Assembly (NCBI RefSeq): GCF_965216485.1 | Contig: NZ_OZ244162.1 | Location: 2,914,001 to 2,978,000 of the forward strand | Length of the DNA: 64,000 bases | Reading direction: 5' to 3' | Source: Algiphilus sp965216485 | GTDB taxonomy: Bacteria > Pseudomonadota > Gammaproteobacteria > Nevskiales > Nevskiaceae | Shown: positions 9,039 through 17,873 of the stretch, in pieces | Layout: every line of letters starts with the position of its first letter | Position numbering within the stretch: position 1 is the first letter of the stretch | Notes under the pieces: generated by a model | Told to the model about the DNA's origin: nothing | The model's input: only the letters and a program-made list of their open reading frames with translations | The model's database searches: none | Position numbers and translations under genes: made by a program

Positions 9039-9962
9039 TCACCAGAATGCGCGGATGCCGGCCACCCCCTGCGCGCCAGCCTCGCGTGCACGCAGCGCGT
9101 CGTCGGGCGTCAGCCCGCCAATGGCGTAGACCGGCAATGCCGCCTGATCCACCAGCGCCGCAAAGCGCGACCAGCCGAGCACCTCGGCGCCGGGATGCGT
9201 CGCCGTGGCGTGCACTGGGCCAAGAACGGCGGCGCCTGCCCCCAGGGCCTTTGCCGTCTCCAGTTCCGCGCCATCGTGGACCGAGACAATGCTGCTAGCC
9301 GGCAACGCGGTTCGCTCGGCGGCCAAGCGCGACAGCGTGCGCCCATCCACATGCCACCAGCAGCCCAGCCGCTCCGCCAGATCGGGGCCGCGATCCACTG
9401 CCAGCCGGGACGGCCCGCGCAGCGCACCCACCTTCTCGGCCAGGGCGAGGTAGTCCGCATCACCCATGGCGGGCAGGCGCAGGCGCAAGAGCGCGTTCTC
9501 CGGCAACCGTGAGAGTCCCTGCAGCACACTGGCAGCGTCGGCATCCGCGGCGGTAAAGGCGTAGTGCGCGGGCAGTTGCAGCGCGCGGATGATAGGGGCG
9601 TCGGCCGCGAGCAGGGGCCAATCCGGCAAGGCCTCCGCCGCTACCCAGGCCAGCGCCTGGCCCTCCTCGCCCGTGGCCTCCCCCGACCACTGCAGCACCT
9701 CCCAGACGTCGAGACAGACGGCCAGTTCCGGATAATCGTAGCGCACCCGGATCAAGGGCCTGGCATGGATCACATCGATGCCGAGCTCCTCGGCCAACTC
9801 GCGCCGCAGCGCCTGCTTGACGGTCTCTCCTGACTCGATCTTGCCGCCAGGGAACTCCCACTGGCCGGCATAGCTCTTGTGTGGCGGCCGTTGACTGAGC
9901 AACACGGCCCCGGCGGCATCGCGCATGGCGGCCACCGCCACTCGTACCCGTTTGTCCGTCAC
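9039..9962 (-). CDS. Nudix hydrolase fused to ThiE/TenI-like domain
   Basis: A 307-residue two-domain protein. Residues about 1-130 form a MutT-type Nudix hydrolase; the Nudix box (about 40-62, GKIESGE then RELAEELGI) is intact, and the protein probably sanitises oxidised nucleotides such as 8-oxo-dGTP. Residues about 135-307 are a TMP-synthase/TenI-like TIM barrel (GPVHATATHP, PVYAIGGL). This fusion is a known family next to secA/argJ in gammaproteobacteria; the role of the ThiE-like half is unclear. The likely start is a GTG at 9962 that shares one base with the argJ stop, giving translational coupling; an ATG at 9926 is a less likely alternative because it would cut the first beta-strand. 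Last gene of the secA-argJ unit. Confidence 0.88.
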   Translation of the reverse strand: MTDKRVRVAVAAMRDAAGAVLLSQRPPHKSYAGQWEFPGGKIESGETVKQALRRELAEELGIDVIHARPLIRVRYDYPELAVCLDVWEVLQWSGEATGEEGQALAWVAAEALPDWPLLAADAPIIRALQLPAHYAFTAADADAASVLQGLSRLPENALLRLRLPAMGDADYLALAEKVGALRGPSRLAVDRGPDLAERLGCWWHVDGRTLSRLAAERTALPASSIVSVHDGAELETAKALGAGAAVLGPVHATATHPGAEVLGWSRFAALVDQAALPVYAIGGLTPDDALRAREAGAQGVAGIRAFW

Positions 9963-11176
9963 TAGCTGCGGTATTCGGCGTTGATGCGGACGTAGTCGTA
10001 CGACAGGTCGCAGGTATAGACCCACGCACCCTGGCTGCCGCGACCGAGCGCGACGTGGACCGTGAACTCGGGGCGAGCGAACACAGCGGCCCCGGCCGCT
10101 TCGCGATAGTCGGGATGCGGTTCGCCCTGCTCGATCAGCGCCACCTCGTCGATCCGGATGTCGACCCGCGACAGATCGAAATCCTCCACCGGTGCACGTC
10201 CCACTGCCGCCAGGATGCGCCCCCAGTTGGGGTCGCCGGCAAAGGCCGCCGTCTTGAACAAAGGCGAATGCGCCAGCGTGTAGCCCACCGCGCGCGCCTC
10301 GTCGCGACTGCAGGCCCCCTCCACTGCAATGGTGATGAAACGGGTGGCCCCCTCGCCGTCACGCACAATGGCCTGCGCGAGCTGATCGCATACGGCCTGC
10401 AGCGCCTCCACGAACTGCGTGTAGGCCGCCTGGCCTTCGCCCAGCGCCGTGCCACCGGCTGCACCGGTCGCTGCGAGGATCAGGCTGTCGTTGGTGGAGG
10501 TGTCGCCGTCAATGGTGATGGCATTGAAACTGTCGGCGGCGACCGTCTCCAGCGCCTTCTGGAGGTCGCGGCGCGAGATGGGCGCATCGGTGGCGATGAA
10601 AGCCAGCATCGTGGCCATGTCCGGGCAGATCATGCCGGCGCCCTTGGCGATACCGGTAATGGTGATCTCGCGGCCGTCCTCGAGCGGGAGCCGCTGACTG
10701 CAGCCCTTGGCTACGGTGTCAGTGGTCATGATGGCGCGCGCCGCATCCAGCCATGCGTCGCTGCGCAGCTGCACCGCGGCGCGCGGAATGGCGCTGCAGA
10801 TGCGATCGACCGGCAATGGCTCGCCGATGACGCCCGTCGAGAAGGGCAGCACCATCCCACCCAGCTGGGTTTCGGCCGCAGTCACGCACTGGCGCGCCGC
10901 TTCCATACCGCCGCGGCCGGTCCCCGCATTGGCATTGCCGCTGTTGACCAGCAATCCACGCACAGCGGTGCGTTCCGCCAGCCGCTGTCGGCACAGAGTC
11001 ACGGGGGCGGCGCAGAAGGCATTGCGTGTGAACAGGCCGGCCACGGTCGTGCCGGCATCCAGCGCGATCAGCAGCAGGTCGTCGCGGTCGCTACGTCGAA
11101 TGCCGGCGCGTCCGACGCCCAGGCGCACGCCGGGAACAGGCGGCAGATTTTCCGGCTCGTGTAGATCAACGGCCAT
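9962..11176 (-). CDS. argJ: ornithine acetyltransferase / N-acetylglutamate synthase
   Basis: A 404-residue ArgJ. It transfers the acetyl group from N-acetylornithine to glutamate in the cyclic arginine pathway, and many members also make N-acetylglutamate from acetyl-CoA. The precursor self-cleaves before the nucleophilic Thr in the ATML motif; here this is Thr189 in CPDMATM. The oxyanion-hole TTG-type region (TTDTVAKG, about 151) and the C-terminal YVRINAEYR end are also present. It lies 9 bases after the secA stop and overlaps the Nudix gene by one base, so it is very probably co-transcribed with both. Length is normal. Confidence 0.95.
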   Translation of the reverse strand: MAVDLHEPENLPPVPGVRLGVGRAGIRRSDRDDLLLIALDAGTTVAGLFTRNAFCAAPVTLCRQRLAERTAVRGLLVNSGNANAGTGRGGMEAARQCVTAAETQLGGMVLPFSTGVIGEPLPVDRICSAIPRAAVQLRSDAWLDAARAIMTTDTVAKGCSQRLPLEDGREITITGIAKGAGMICPDMATMLAFIATDAPISRRDLQKALETVAADSFNAITIDGDTSTNDSLILAATGAAGGTALGEGQAAYTQFVEALQAVCDQLAQAIVRDGEGATRFITIAVEGACSRDEARAVGYTLAHSPLFKTAAFAGDPNWGRILAAVGRAPVEDFDLSRVDIRIDEVALIEQGEPHPDYREAAGAAVFARPEFTVHVALGRGSQGAWVYTCDLSYDYVRINAEYRS

Positions 11177-11185
11177 GGCGCACGT

Positions 11186-13975
11186 CTATTCGATACGCCC
11201 GTGACAGTGCTTGTACTTCTTGCCCGAGCCGCAGGGGCACGGCTCGTTGCGCCCGACCTTGGCCATGTCACGGCGTACCGTCTCCGGCTTCTCTGCAGGC
11301 GCTGGCGCTCCTGCGCCGAGCGGAATGCGGCGCCCCGCACTCTGCTCCGGCGCAGCCGCGGGCGCCGCTCCCGGCTGAGCGCCGCCAGCAGGCAGCGCCG
11401 TTCCGGTCGGAACCTGCTCCGCCTCGGCATGCTGGAAGTCGAGGTTCTCCGGCGCACGGCGCTGCGATTCGACCGCCGCCACATCCTCTTCGCTCTTGAC
11501 CTGGACCCGCGCCAGCACACTGATGACCTCGTGCTTGAAGCGCGCGATCATGTCGCTGAACATGGCGAAGGCTTCCTTCTTGTATTCCTGTTTGGGGTCC
11601 TTCTGCGCATAACCACGGAGATGGATGCCCTGTCGCAGGTAGTCCATCGACGCCAGATGCTCGCGCCACAGGCGGTCGAGTACGTTGAGGGCGACTGCCT
11701 TTTCGAAGTGCTGCAGAACGCCGGCCCCCACCTGCTCGCGCTTGGCGTCGTAGGCAGCCACCAGGCGCTCGTAGACGCGCTCGCGCAAGCCGGCTTCGTT
11801 GAGTTCTTTTTCCTCGTCGAGCCACTTGCGAATGGGCAGATCCAGCTCGAAATCGGCGCGCAGGGCGTCTTCCAGCCCTTCGACCTGCCACAGATTTTCC
11901 ACGCTCTGCGGCGGGATGTAGGCGTCGATCACGCTGTCGACCACCTCGCCGCGGATGTTCTCGATCAGTTCGCTGACCTGATCCGCCGTGATGAGGTTGT
12001 CGCGCAACTCGTAGATGACCTTGCGCTGGTCATTGGCGACGTTGTCGTAATCGAGCAGGTGCTTGCGGATGTCGTAGTTGTGCGACTCCACCTTGCGCTG
12101 CGCGGTCTCGATGGCGCGCGTCACCCAGCGGTGTTCGATGGCCTCGCCTTCCTCCATGCCCATGTTCTGCAGCATGGCGCGCATGCGCGGCGGCGTGAAG
12201 ATGCGCATCAGGCTGTCATCCAGCGACAGGTAGAAGCGGGTGGCGCCCGGGTCACCCTGACGGCCGGAGCGGCCGCGCAGCTGATTGTCGATGCGGCGCG
12301 ATTCGTGTCGTTCCGAACCCACCACCAACAGGCCGCCATTCTCCACCACCTGATCGTGGCGCTCCCGCCAGGCGCGCTCAGCCGCAGCGCGTGCCTCGGC
12401 GTCTTCCTCGGCGAGTTGTGCGAGTTCGGCATCGAGCGAGCCGCCGAGCACGATGTCGGTTCCGCGGCCCGCCATGTTGGTAGCGATGGTGACCGCGCCC
12501 GGCCGCCCGGCCTGCGCGATGATGTCGGCCTCGCGCTCGTGCTGCTTGGCGTTGAGCACCTCGTGCGGCACCGAGGCCTGGGTGAGCAGCTTCGACAGCA
12601 GCTCGGAAGTTTCGATGCTGGCCGTACCCAGAAGCACCGGCTGCCCCTTCTGATGGGCCTCGATGACCTCCTGCGCGACCGCGTTGAATTTCTCCTGCGC
12701 GGTGATGTAGACCAGATCGCCGCGATCATCGCGGATCATCGGCCGGTGGGTGGGGATGACCACAACCTCCAGACCGTAGATGTTCTGGAACTCGAAGGCT
12801 TCGGTATCGGCAGTGCCGGTCATGCCGGCCAGCTTCTCGTACAGCCGGAAGTAGTTCTGGAAGGTGATCGAGGCCAGCGTCTGGTTTTCCTGCTGGATCG
12901 GGACGCCTTCCTTGGCTTCCACCGCCTGGTGCAGACCATCCGACCAGCGCCGCCCGACCATCATGCGGCCGGTGAATTCATCGATGATGATGACTTCGTT
13001 GTTGCGCACGATGTACTGATCGTCGCGCCGGTACAGGTGATGCGCGCGCAGCGCGGCGTTCAGATGGTGCATCAGCACGATGTGCTGAGCGTCATACAGG
13101 CTGTCGCCCTCGCCGAGCAGACCGGCTTCGCGCATCAGCTGCTCGACGTGGTCGTGCCCTTCTTCGGTGAGAAAGATCTGCTTGTTCTTTTCCTCGACCG
13201 AGAAGTCACCCGGACCGTCCTCCTCTTCCTGCTTCTTGAGGCGCGGCGCGATCTCGTTGACGCGCTTGTAGAGTTCGGGCTTGTCGTCGGTGGGGCCGCT
13301 GATGATGAGCGGCGTACGCGCCTCGTCGATGAGGATGGAGTCGACCTCGTCGATGATGGCGAAGGCATGCCCGCGCTGCATCTTGTCCTCCACCCGGAAG
13401 GCCATGTTGTCGCGCAGGTAGTCGAAGCCCAACTCGTTGTTGGTGCAGTAGGTGATGTCGGCCTGATAGGCCGCGCGCTTCTCCTCGCGGTCCTGTTGCG
13501 GCACGACCACGCCCACGGTCATGCCGAGATTGCGATAGATGCGCCCCATCCAATCGGCGTCACGGCGCGCGAGGTATTCGTTGACGGTCACGACGTGCAC
13601 ACCCTTGCCGGCGAGCGCATTGAGATAGACCGCCAGCGTGGCGACCAGCGTCTTGCCTTCGCCGGTCTTCATTTCCGCGATCTTGCCCTCGTCAAGCACC
13701 GCGGCACCAATCAGCTGCACATCGAAATGACGCATGCCCAGCCAGCGCCGACCGGCCTCACGCACGACCGCGAAAGCTTCGCCGCGCAGGCTCTCAAGGG
13801 AGGCGCCGTCGGCGAGCCGCTGGCGGAATTCCGCGGTCTTGGCCGCAAGCGCGTCGTCCGACAATGCCTGCATGCTCTCTTCGAGCTTGCCGACCTGCGT
13901 CACCAGTCCGCGCAGACGCGATACGACGCGCTGATTCCGGCTGCCGAACAGCCGGGCCATCATGTTATTCAACAT
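11186..13975 (-). CDS. secA: preprotein translocase ATPase SecA
   Basis: A 929-residue SecA, the cytoplasmic motor that drives unfolded preproteins through SecYEG. Visible are Walker A MKTGEGKT (102-109), Walker B-like IIDEVDSILIDEART (about 210), the preprotein cross-linking domain (about 225-370), the second nucleotide-binding fold with TNMAGRGTDI (about 510), the helical scaffold and wing domains, a low-complexity Ala/Pro/Gly linker (about 865-905) and the C-terminal zinc finger CPCGSGKKYKHCH, which binds SecB and phospholipid. The start MLNNMMARLFGSRN aligns with E. coli SecA. No secM is present upstream; an M23 peptidase gene occupies that place, as in pseudomonads. Confidence 0.97.
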   Translation of the reverse strand: MLNNMMARLFGSRNQRVVSRLRGLVTQVGKLEESMQALSDDALAAKTAEFRQRLADGASLESLRGEAFAVVREAGRRWLGMRHFDVQLIGAAVLDEGKIAEMKTGEGKTLVATLAVYLNALAGKGVHVVTVNEYLARRDADWMGRIYRNLGMTVGVVVPQQDREEKRAAYQADITYCTNNELGFDYLRDNMAFRVEDKMQRGHAFAIIDEVDSILIDEARTPLIISGPTDDKPELYKRVNEIAPRLKKQEEEDGPGDFSVEEKNKQIFLTEEGHDHVEQLMREAGLLGEGDSLYDAQHIVLMHHLNAALRAHHLYRRDDQYIVRNNEVIIIDEFTGRMMVGRRWSDGLHQAVEAKEGVPIQQENQTLASITFQNYFRLYEKLAGMTGTADTEAFEFQNIYGLEVVVIPTHRPMIRDDRGDLVYITAQEKFNAVAQEVIEAHQKGQPVLLGTASIETSELLSKLLTQASVPHEVLNAKQHEREADIIAQAGRPGAVTIATNMAGRGTDIVLGGSLDAELAQLAEEDAEARAAAERAWRERHDQVVENGGLLVVGSERHESRRIDNQLRGRSGRQGDPGATRFYLSLDDSLMRIFTPPRMRAMLQNMGMEEGEAIEHRWVTRAIETAQRKVESHNYDIRKHLLDYDNVANDQRKVIYELRDNLITADQVSELIENIRGEVVDSVIDAYIPPQSVENLWQVEGLEDALRADFELDLPIRKWLDEEKELNEAGLRERVYERLVAAYDAKREQVGAGVLQHFEKAVALNVLDRLWREHLASMDYLRQGIHLRGYAQKDPKQEYKKEAFAMFSDMIARFKHEVISVLARVQVKSEEDVAAVESQRRAPENLDFQHAEAEQVPTGTALPAGGAQPGAAPAAAPEQSAGRRIPLGAGAPAPAEKPETVRRDMAKVGRNEPCPCGSGKKYKHCHGRIE

Positions 13976-14117
13976 CAGAACTCATGGAGTTGGGTCAATG
14001 CTCGACGCGCCCGCATGGCGGGTGCGCTTCTGCTGGTTGCCCATTATGCCGGCTGCGGACAATGGACACGACTCGCTTCCCCGAGCCGGGCCCATGGCAA
14101 AGCGCGCGCGGCGCCGT

Positions 14118-15050
14118 CTAGCGCGCTGCGCTGATGAAGCGCGCGGGATTGACCGGCTTGCCGTTGTAGTGCACCTCGAAGTGCAGGTGAGGGCCAGTGG
14201 CGCGGCCGGAGGCACCAACCTCGGCAATGGCCTGCCCCCGTGTCACGCGCTCGCCGACGCGCACCAGCAGCTTGCTATTGTGGCCGTAGCGGGTGCTGTA
14301 CCCATTGCCGTGGTTGATCTCGATCATCTTGCCGTAGCCGCTGCGCGGCCCGGAGTATTCGACGATCCCGGAACCCACCGCGGCCACCTCGCTGCCCGTC
14401 ACGGCCGCGAAATCGATGCCATAGTGGCTAGCCGCGCGCCCCGTGAAGGGATCGATGCGGCGGCCGAATTGCGAGGAGATATAGCCCGCAGTCACGGGCC
14501 GCCCCTCAGGCCGGGATTCCTGGCGGACCCGCGACGCCACCAACATCTCCTCCAGCACGCTTAGCTGACGCGAACGGCTGCGGATCTTGGCTTCCAGTGC
14601 ATCGAGTTCAGCGGTGAGTTCACTGAGCTCCGGCGTCACGCCCCCTGCTTCGTCCATGGGACCGCCGAGTGCCGGCGCATTCTCGAAATTGAACTCCCCA
14701 TCATCAAGCTCTGCCAGTCGCGCCATACGCTCGCCGGCAGCATCCAGCCGGGTGACATGCGCCTGCAGCGTGGCAATTCGGCGAGCAAAGGCGGCCGATT
14801 CATCGTGCAGGCGCTCACGCAGCGCATCGATGGCCGCGCGCTGGTCGGCGACGTCCGGCCCCCAGACATCGACCACCTCGACGCGCTTGGGCGCCAGCCA
14901 GCTGTGCAGCTGCCAACCCGCAACCAGCACGGCGGCAAAGAGGACAGACAGCGCGAGGCCGCTGGCCACGGCAATGGCACGCGCGCGCCGGCCAGTCGCA
15001 TCGAAGCGACGCGTCCAACCCCGGCGATGGTCTACGATGATTACCTGCAT
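14118..15050 (-). CDS. M23 family (LytM) metallopeptidase, membrane-anchored
   Basis: A 310-residue periplasmic peptidase or peptidase-like regulator. There is a short basic cytoplasmic tail, one membrane helix (about 25-48), a coiled-coil region (about 65-175, rich in Ala/Glu/Arg) and a C-terminal LytM domain (about 185-305). The zinc ligands appear intact: His209 and Asp213 in HYGID and His290 in HLHF, with His288 as catalytic partner, so it may cleave peptidoglycan cross-links. It lies between secA and lpxC, the conserved position for this family in pseudomonads. The ATG overlaps the ATG of the divergent DUF721 gene. Confidence 0.9.
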   Translation of the reverse strand: MQVIIVDHRRGWTRRFDATGRRARAIAVASGLALSVLFAAVLVAGWQLHSWLAPKRVEVVDVWGPDVADQRAAIDALRERLHDESAAFARRIATLQAHVTRLDAAGERMARLAELDDGEFNFENAPALGGPMDEAGGVTPELSELTAELDALEAKIRSRSRQLSVLEEMLVASRVRQESRPEGRPVTAGYISSQFGRRIDPFTGRAASHYGIDFAAVTGSEVAAVGSGIVEYSGPRSGYGKMIEINHGNGYSTRYGHNSKLLVRVGERVTRGQAIAEVGASGRATGPHLHFEVHYNGKPVNPARFISAAR

Positions 15051-15405
15051 GGCTTATTCACAGACATCCAATTCCAGAGACGGGCGGACTTCGGCCTCGG
15101 GTAGCGAAGGCAGCCAGCTCGGCGACGTGCTTGCCTCGCGCACCGGCACGGCCGGGCGCTTGCTGGCCCGTGCAGCGCGACTGCAGCAGCTCAGTGAGGC
15201 AATCCAGAGCATGGGCACACCCTGGAGCGGACAGATACGGGTGGCGAATGTGCGCGACGGGGCAGTGGTGCTGTTTGCAGAGAATGCGGGCGCAGCGCTG
15301 CGCGCGAAGCAGGATGCCGGGCGCATTGCGGAGCGACTCCGCCAGGCGGGAGCGCCCTGCGATCGATTGATTGTAAAAACTCGACCATCACGCCAGGCAC
15401 GCTGA
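15049..15405 (+). CDS. DUF721 / DciA-family protein
   Basis: A 118-residue protein of the DUF721 family, whose members (DciA) help load the replicative helicase DnaB. The conserved part covers about 25-118: a helix with LLARAARLQQLSEAI, then the WSGQIRVANVRDGAVVLFAEN beta-strands and a following helix. The first 25 residues are polar and low in complexity. The start is uncertain: the ATG at 15049 overlaps the divergent M23 start by two bases and has no clear ribosome-binding site, and a GTG at 15127 in the same frame is an alternative. The divergent position between lpxC and the M23 gene matches that in Pseudomonas. Confidence 0.75.
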   Translation: MAYSQTSNSRDGRTSASGSEGSQLGDVLASRTGTAGRLLARAARLQQLSEAIQSMGTPWSGQIRVANVRDGAVVLFAENAGAALRAKQDAGRIAERLRQAGAPCDRLIVKTRPSRQAR

Positions 15406-15546
15406 CGTAAGTCCTTTGAATGCACGAAAGCCCCTGTGATTACACTTCTTTTTCAGCCAGTGTAGGGGTGTGCCACAAAAGCGACAAGGTACGAGGGAGT
15501 AATCTTACACACGCCCGCGATGAGCTGACCAGCGGGTAGCGAGGCT

Positions 15547-16464
15547 CTAGGCAGTGGCAGGCAGCGCCGGACCAAACTGCACCGGCGCTTCGGCGGCATC
15601 GTCCACGGTCACCAGCTCCCAGGCGTCTTCGCATTCCAGCAGCTTGCGCGCCAGCTTGTTGTTGAGGTCGTGCCCTGATTTGAAGGCCGAGTAGGCGCCA
15701 AGGATGCTGTGCCCAACCAGATAGAGATCACCGACGGCGTCGAGGATCTTGTGGCGGACGAATTCATCGTCGTAGCGCAGGCCATCCCGGTTGAGCACGC
15801 GGAATTCGTCGAGCACCACCGCATTCTCCAGGCTGCCGCCCAGCGCCAAATTGCGCGCGCGCATGAACTCCACATCCTGCATGAAGCCGAAGGTGCGTGC
15901 GCGGGCGACCTCGCGCACGAAGGCCGTACTGGAAAAGTCGACCGACACATGCTGGCGCGTACCGCTCACCACCGGGTGGTCGAACTCGATGCCGAAGGAC
16001 AGCCGGAAGCCATTGGCGGGCTCGAGCCGCGCCAGCTTGTCGCCCTCCTGCACCTGCACGGGCCGCTTGACCCGCAGGAACTGCTTGGGTGCGGCCTGCT
16101 CCACCACCCCCGCGGACTGCAGCAGGAAGACAAAGGGCCCCGCGCTACCGTCCATGATCGGCACTTCCGGCGCCGACAGCTCGATGATGGCGTTGTCGAT
16201 GCCCATTCCAGACAGCGCCGACAGCAAATGCTCGATGGTCTGGACCTTTTGACCCGCTTCGTTGGTCAGGCAGGTACACAGCTGGGTGTCCGTCACCAGG
16301 TGGGCCTGTGCCGGAATCTCCGGCGCGCCGGGCAGATCAATGCGGCGAAAGACGATGCCCGTATCGGGCTCCGCCGGCTGCATGGACAGGAAGACCTTGC
16401 GACCGCTGTGCAGCCCGACGCCAGAGGCGCGAATCGGGTTTTTCAGGGTGCGTTGCTGGACCAT
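15547..16464 (-). CDS. lpxC: UDP-3-O-acyl-N-acetylglucosamine deacetylase LpxC
   Basis: A 305-residue LpxC, the zinc enzyme of the committed step of lipid A synthesis. Motifs: GVGLHSG (about 15-21), TIEHLLSALSGMGIDN (about 77, zinc His), and FVRHKILDAVGDLYLVGHS (about 235-255, further zinc and catalytic His/Asp). Length equals that of E. coli LpxC. The frame extends upstream, but MVQQRTLKN at 16464 is the family start; an ATG six bases earlier is too close to the GAGA ribosome site. It is the last gene of the dcw run, 168 bases after ftsZ. The 141-bp gap to the convergent DUF721 gene holds only an imperfect inverted repeat. Confidence 0.96.
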   Translation of the reverse strand: MVQQRTLKNPIRASGVGLHSGRKVFLSMQPAEPDTGIVFRRIDLPGAPEIPAQAHLVTDTQLCTCLTNEAGQKVQTIEHLLSALSGMGIDNAIIELSAPEVPIMDGSAGPFVFLLQSAGVVEQAAPKQFLRVKRPVQVQEGDKLARLEPANGFRLSFGIEFDHPVVSGTRQHVSVDFSSTAFVREVARARTFGFMQDVEFMRARNLALGGSLENAVVLDEFRVLNRDGLRYDDEFVRHKILDAVGDLYLVGHSILGAYSAFKSGHDLNNKLARKLLECEDAWELVTVDDAAEAPVQFGPALPATA

Positions 16465-16588
16465 ATTCATTATCTCGCGCGGAACGCGCACCGGCAGAGC
16501 CGTTGCGTCTGTTAGCCGACCATTATGACAGCACCGTGAAGCTGTATCCACGATGAAGCCGCTGGCCACACCAAGGAACGCCCCCGCC

Positions 16589-16611
16589 AGCGGCCCCGTG
16601 TCGGGGCCGCT
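16589..16611 (-). terminator. hairpin between ftsZ and lpxC
   Basis: A perfect 9-bp stem AGCGGCCCC/GGGGCCGCT with a 5-base loop, 22 bases after the ftsZ stop. There is no U-tract, so it may be a partial terminator or a 3' end stabiliser separating ftsZ from lpxC expression. It could equally be a repetitive intergenic palindrome. Confidence 0.35.
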
Positions 16612-16632
16612 CCGGATCGCGGCCTTGTGCGC

Positions 16633-17832
16633 TCAGTCTGCCTGATTGCGCAGGAAGGCCGGGATATTGAGCACTTCCTCATCAGGAATCGAGTTGCTGT
16701 GGAAGTCCTGCCCCACCGCCACGCGACTCCCCGATTCGCGCATCACGGCCGGCACTTCCACCGAGCTGTGACGGGGATGGCCGTTGACGTCTGCCGCGGG
16801 CTGCTGCGGGCTGTGCTGACGGTTGATGGGCGTCACATTCGCGCTGTGCTCGGCCTGCTGATGGCTCCCGCCAAGTCCGGTGGCCACCACGGTCACGCGC
16901 AGCTCGCCGTCGAGGGATTCGTCCAGCGATGTGCCGAACTTGAGATCGACGTCGTCACTGGCGATCTCCAACACGCGGCCCATGATGCGATTGATTTCGC
17001 CCATCTTCAGCGAATGGTCGCAGGCGACGTTGACCAGGATGCCCTGGGCGTTGGTCAGCTCGATGTCATCCAGCAGCGGGCTGGTGAGCGCTTCCTCCAC
17101 CGCATTAAGGGCGCGATCATCGCCGGAGGAACGACCCAGACCCATCATCGCCTTGCCACGGCTGCGCATCACGGTCGAGACGTCAGCAAAGTCCACATTG
17201 ACCTGGCCCGGACGGGTGATCAGGTCGGAAATGCCCTGCACGGCGTTCTGCAGGACATCATTGGCCTTGCGGAAGCATTCCTCCATGGTGGCGTCATCGC
17301 CCAGCACGCGCTGCAGCTGCTCGTTGGGGATGAGAATGAGCGAGTCGACGTGACGATGCAGCTCGCTGATGCCGGCGGTCGCCGCGCTGTTGCGCTTCTT
17401 GCCTTCAAACATGAAAGGCTTGGTGACCACGGCCACCGTGAGGATGTCGAGTTCGCGTGCAATCTCGGCAATGACGGGGGCCGCACCCGTGCCGGTGCCA
17501 CCGCCCATGCCCGCCGTGAGAAAGAGCATGTCGGTGCCTTCCAGCACGTCGCGGATGCGGTCGCGATCCTCCTCCGCGGCGGCCCGGCCTTTTTCGGGGT
17601 CGCTGCCGGCACCCAGGCCACGCGTCACAGCGGCACCGATCTGCAGGATGTTGGCCGCCTTGCTGCGGTCAAGGTGCTGACGATCCGTATTGGAGCAGAT
17701 GAACTCCACCCCTTCGATGCCGGCCTCGACCATCTGGTTGACGGTATTGCAGCCACCGCCTCCCACGCCGACGACACGGATGACTGCGCGTTCCGGGGAT
17801 TGCCCGTCGTGGATTTCGAATACTTCGCTCAT
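16633..17832 (-). CDS. ftsZ: cell division protein FtsZ
   Basis: A 399-residue tubulin-like GTPase that forms the Z-ring. Visible: GVGGGGCNTVN (about 21), the tubulin signature GGGTGTG (about 110), the T7 loop NVDFADV (about 208) that completes the neighbour's active site, a variable His/Gln/Asn-rich linker (about 320-380) and the C-terminal peptide LNIPAFLRNQAD that binds FtsA and ZipA. The true start is the ATG at 17832, preceded by AGGAGGT; the frame upstream of it is spurious. The gene lies 41 bases after ftsA, the only spaced junction between rsmH and ftsZ, and this strong ribosome site fits the high FtsZ demand. Confidence 0.97.
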   Translation of the reverse strand: MSEVFEIHDGQSPERAVIRVVGVGGGGCNTVNQMVEAGIEGVEFICSNTDRQHLDRSKAANILQIGAAVTRGLGAGSDPEKGRAAAEEDRDRIRDVLEGTDMLFLTAGMGGGTGTGAAPVIAEIARELDILTVAVVTKPFMFEGKKRNSAATAGISELHRHVDSLILIPNEQLQRVLGDDATMEECFRKANDVLQNAVQGISDLITRPGQVNVDFADVSTVMRSRGKAMMGLGRSSGDDRALNAVEEALTSPLLDDIELTNAQGILVNVACDHSLKMGEINRIMGRVLEIASDDVDLKFGTSLDESLDGELRVTVVATGLGGSHQQAEHSANVTPINRQHSPQQPAADVNGHPRHSSVEVPAVMRESGSRVAVGQDFHSNSIPDEEVLNIPAFLRNQAD

Positions 17833-17873
17833 GGTGATACCTCCTGATTGCCCGCGGTGGCGAGTCGTGATGA

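Noticed and set aside
13976..14117. secM-type arrest peptide upstream of secA
   Set aside because: The gap before secA is too short and no frame with a secretion signal and arrest motif is present; the M23 peptidase gene takes this place.
11201..14134. A very long open frame (977 codons) antisense to secA
   Set aside because: It mirrors secA exactly, is rich in residues expected from GC-biased reverse reading, and shows no domain. The same applies to other long antisense frames over petABC (58749-60599), cydD (43725-45482), the amidohydrolase (7566-8975) and the acyl-CoA dehydrogenase.
15406..15546. Intrinsic terminator between the DUF721 and lpxC genes
   Set aside because: The inverted sequences (CCCCT...AGGGG, ACACT...AGTGT) are split by a bulge and the U-rich part falls inside the loop, so a functional stem is doubtful.
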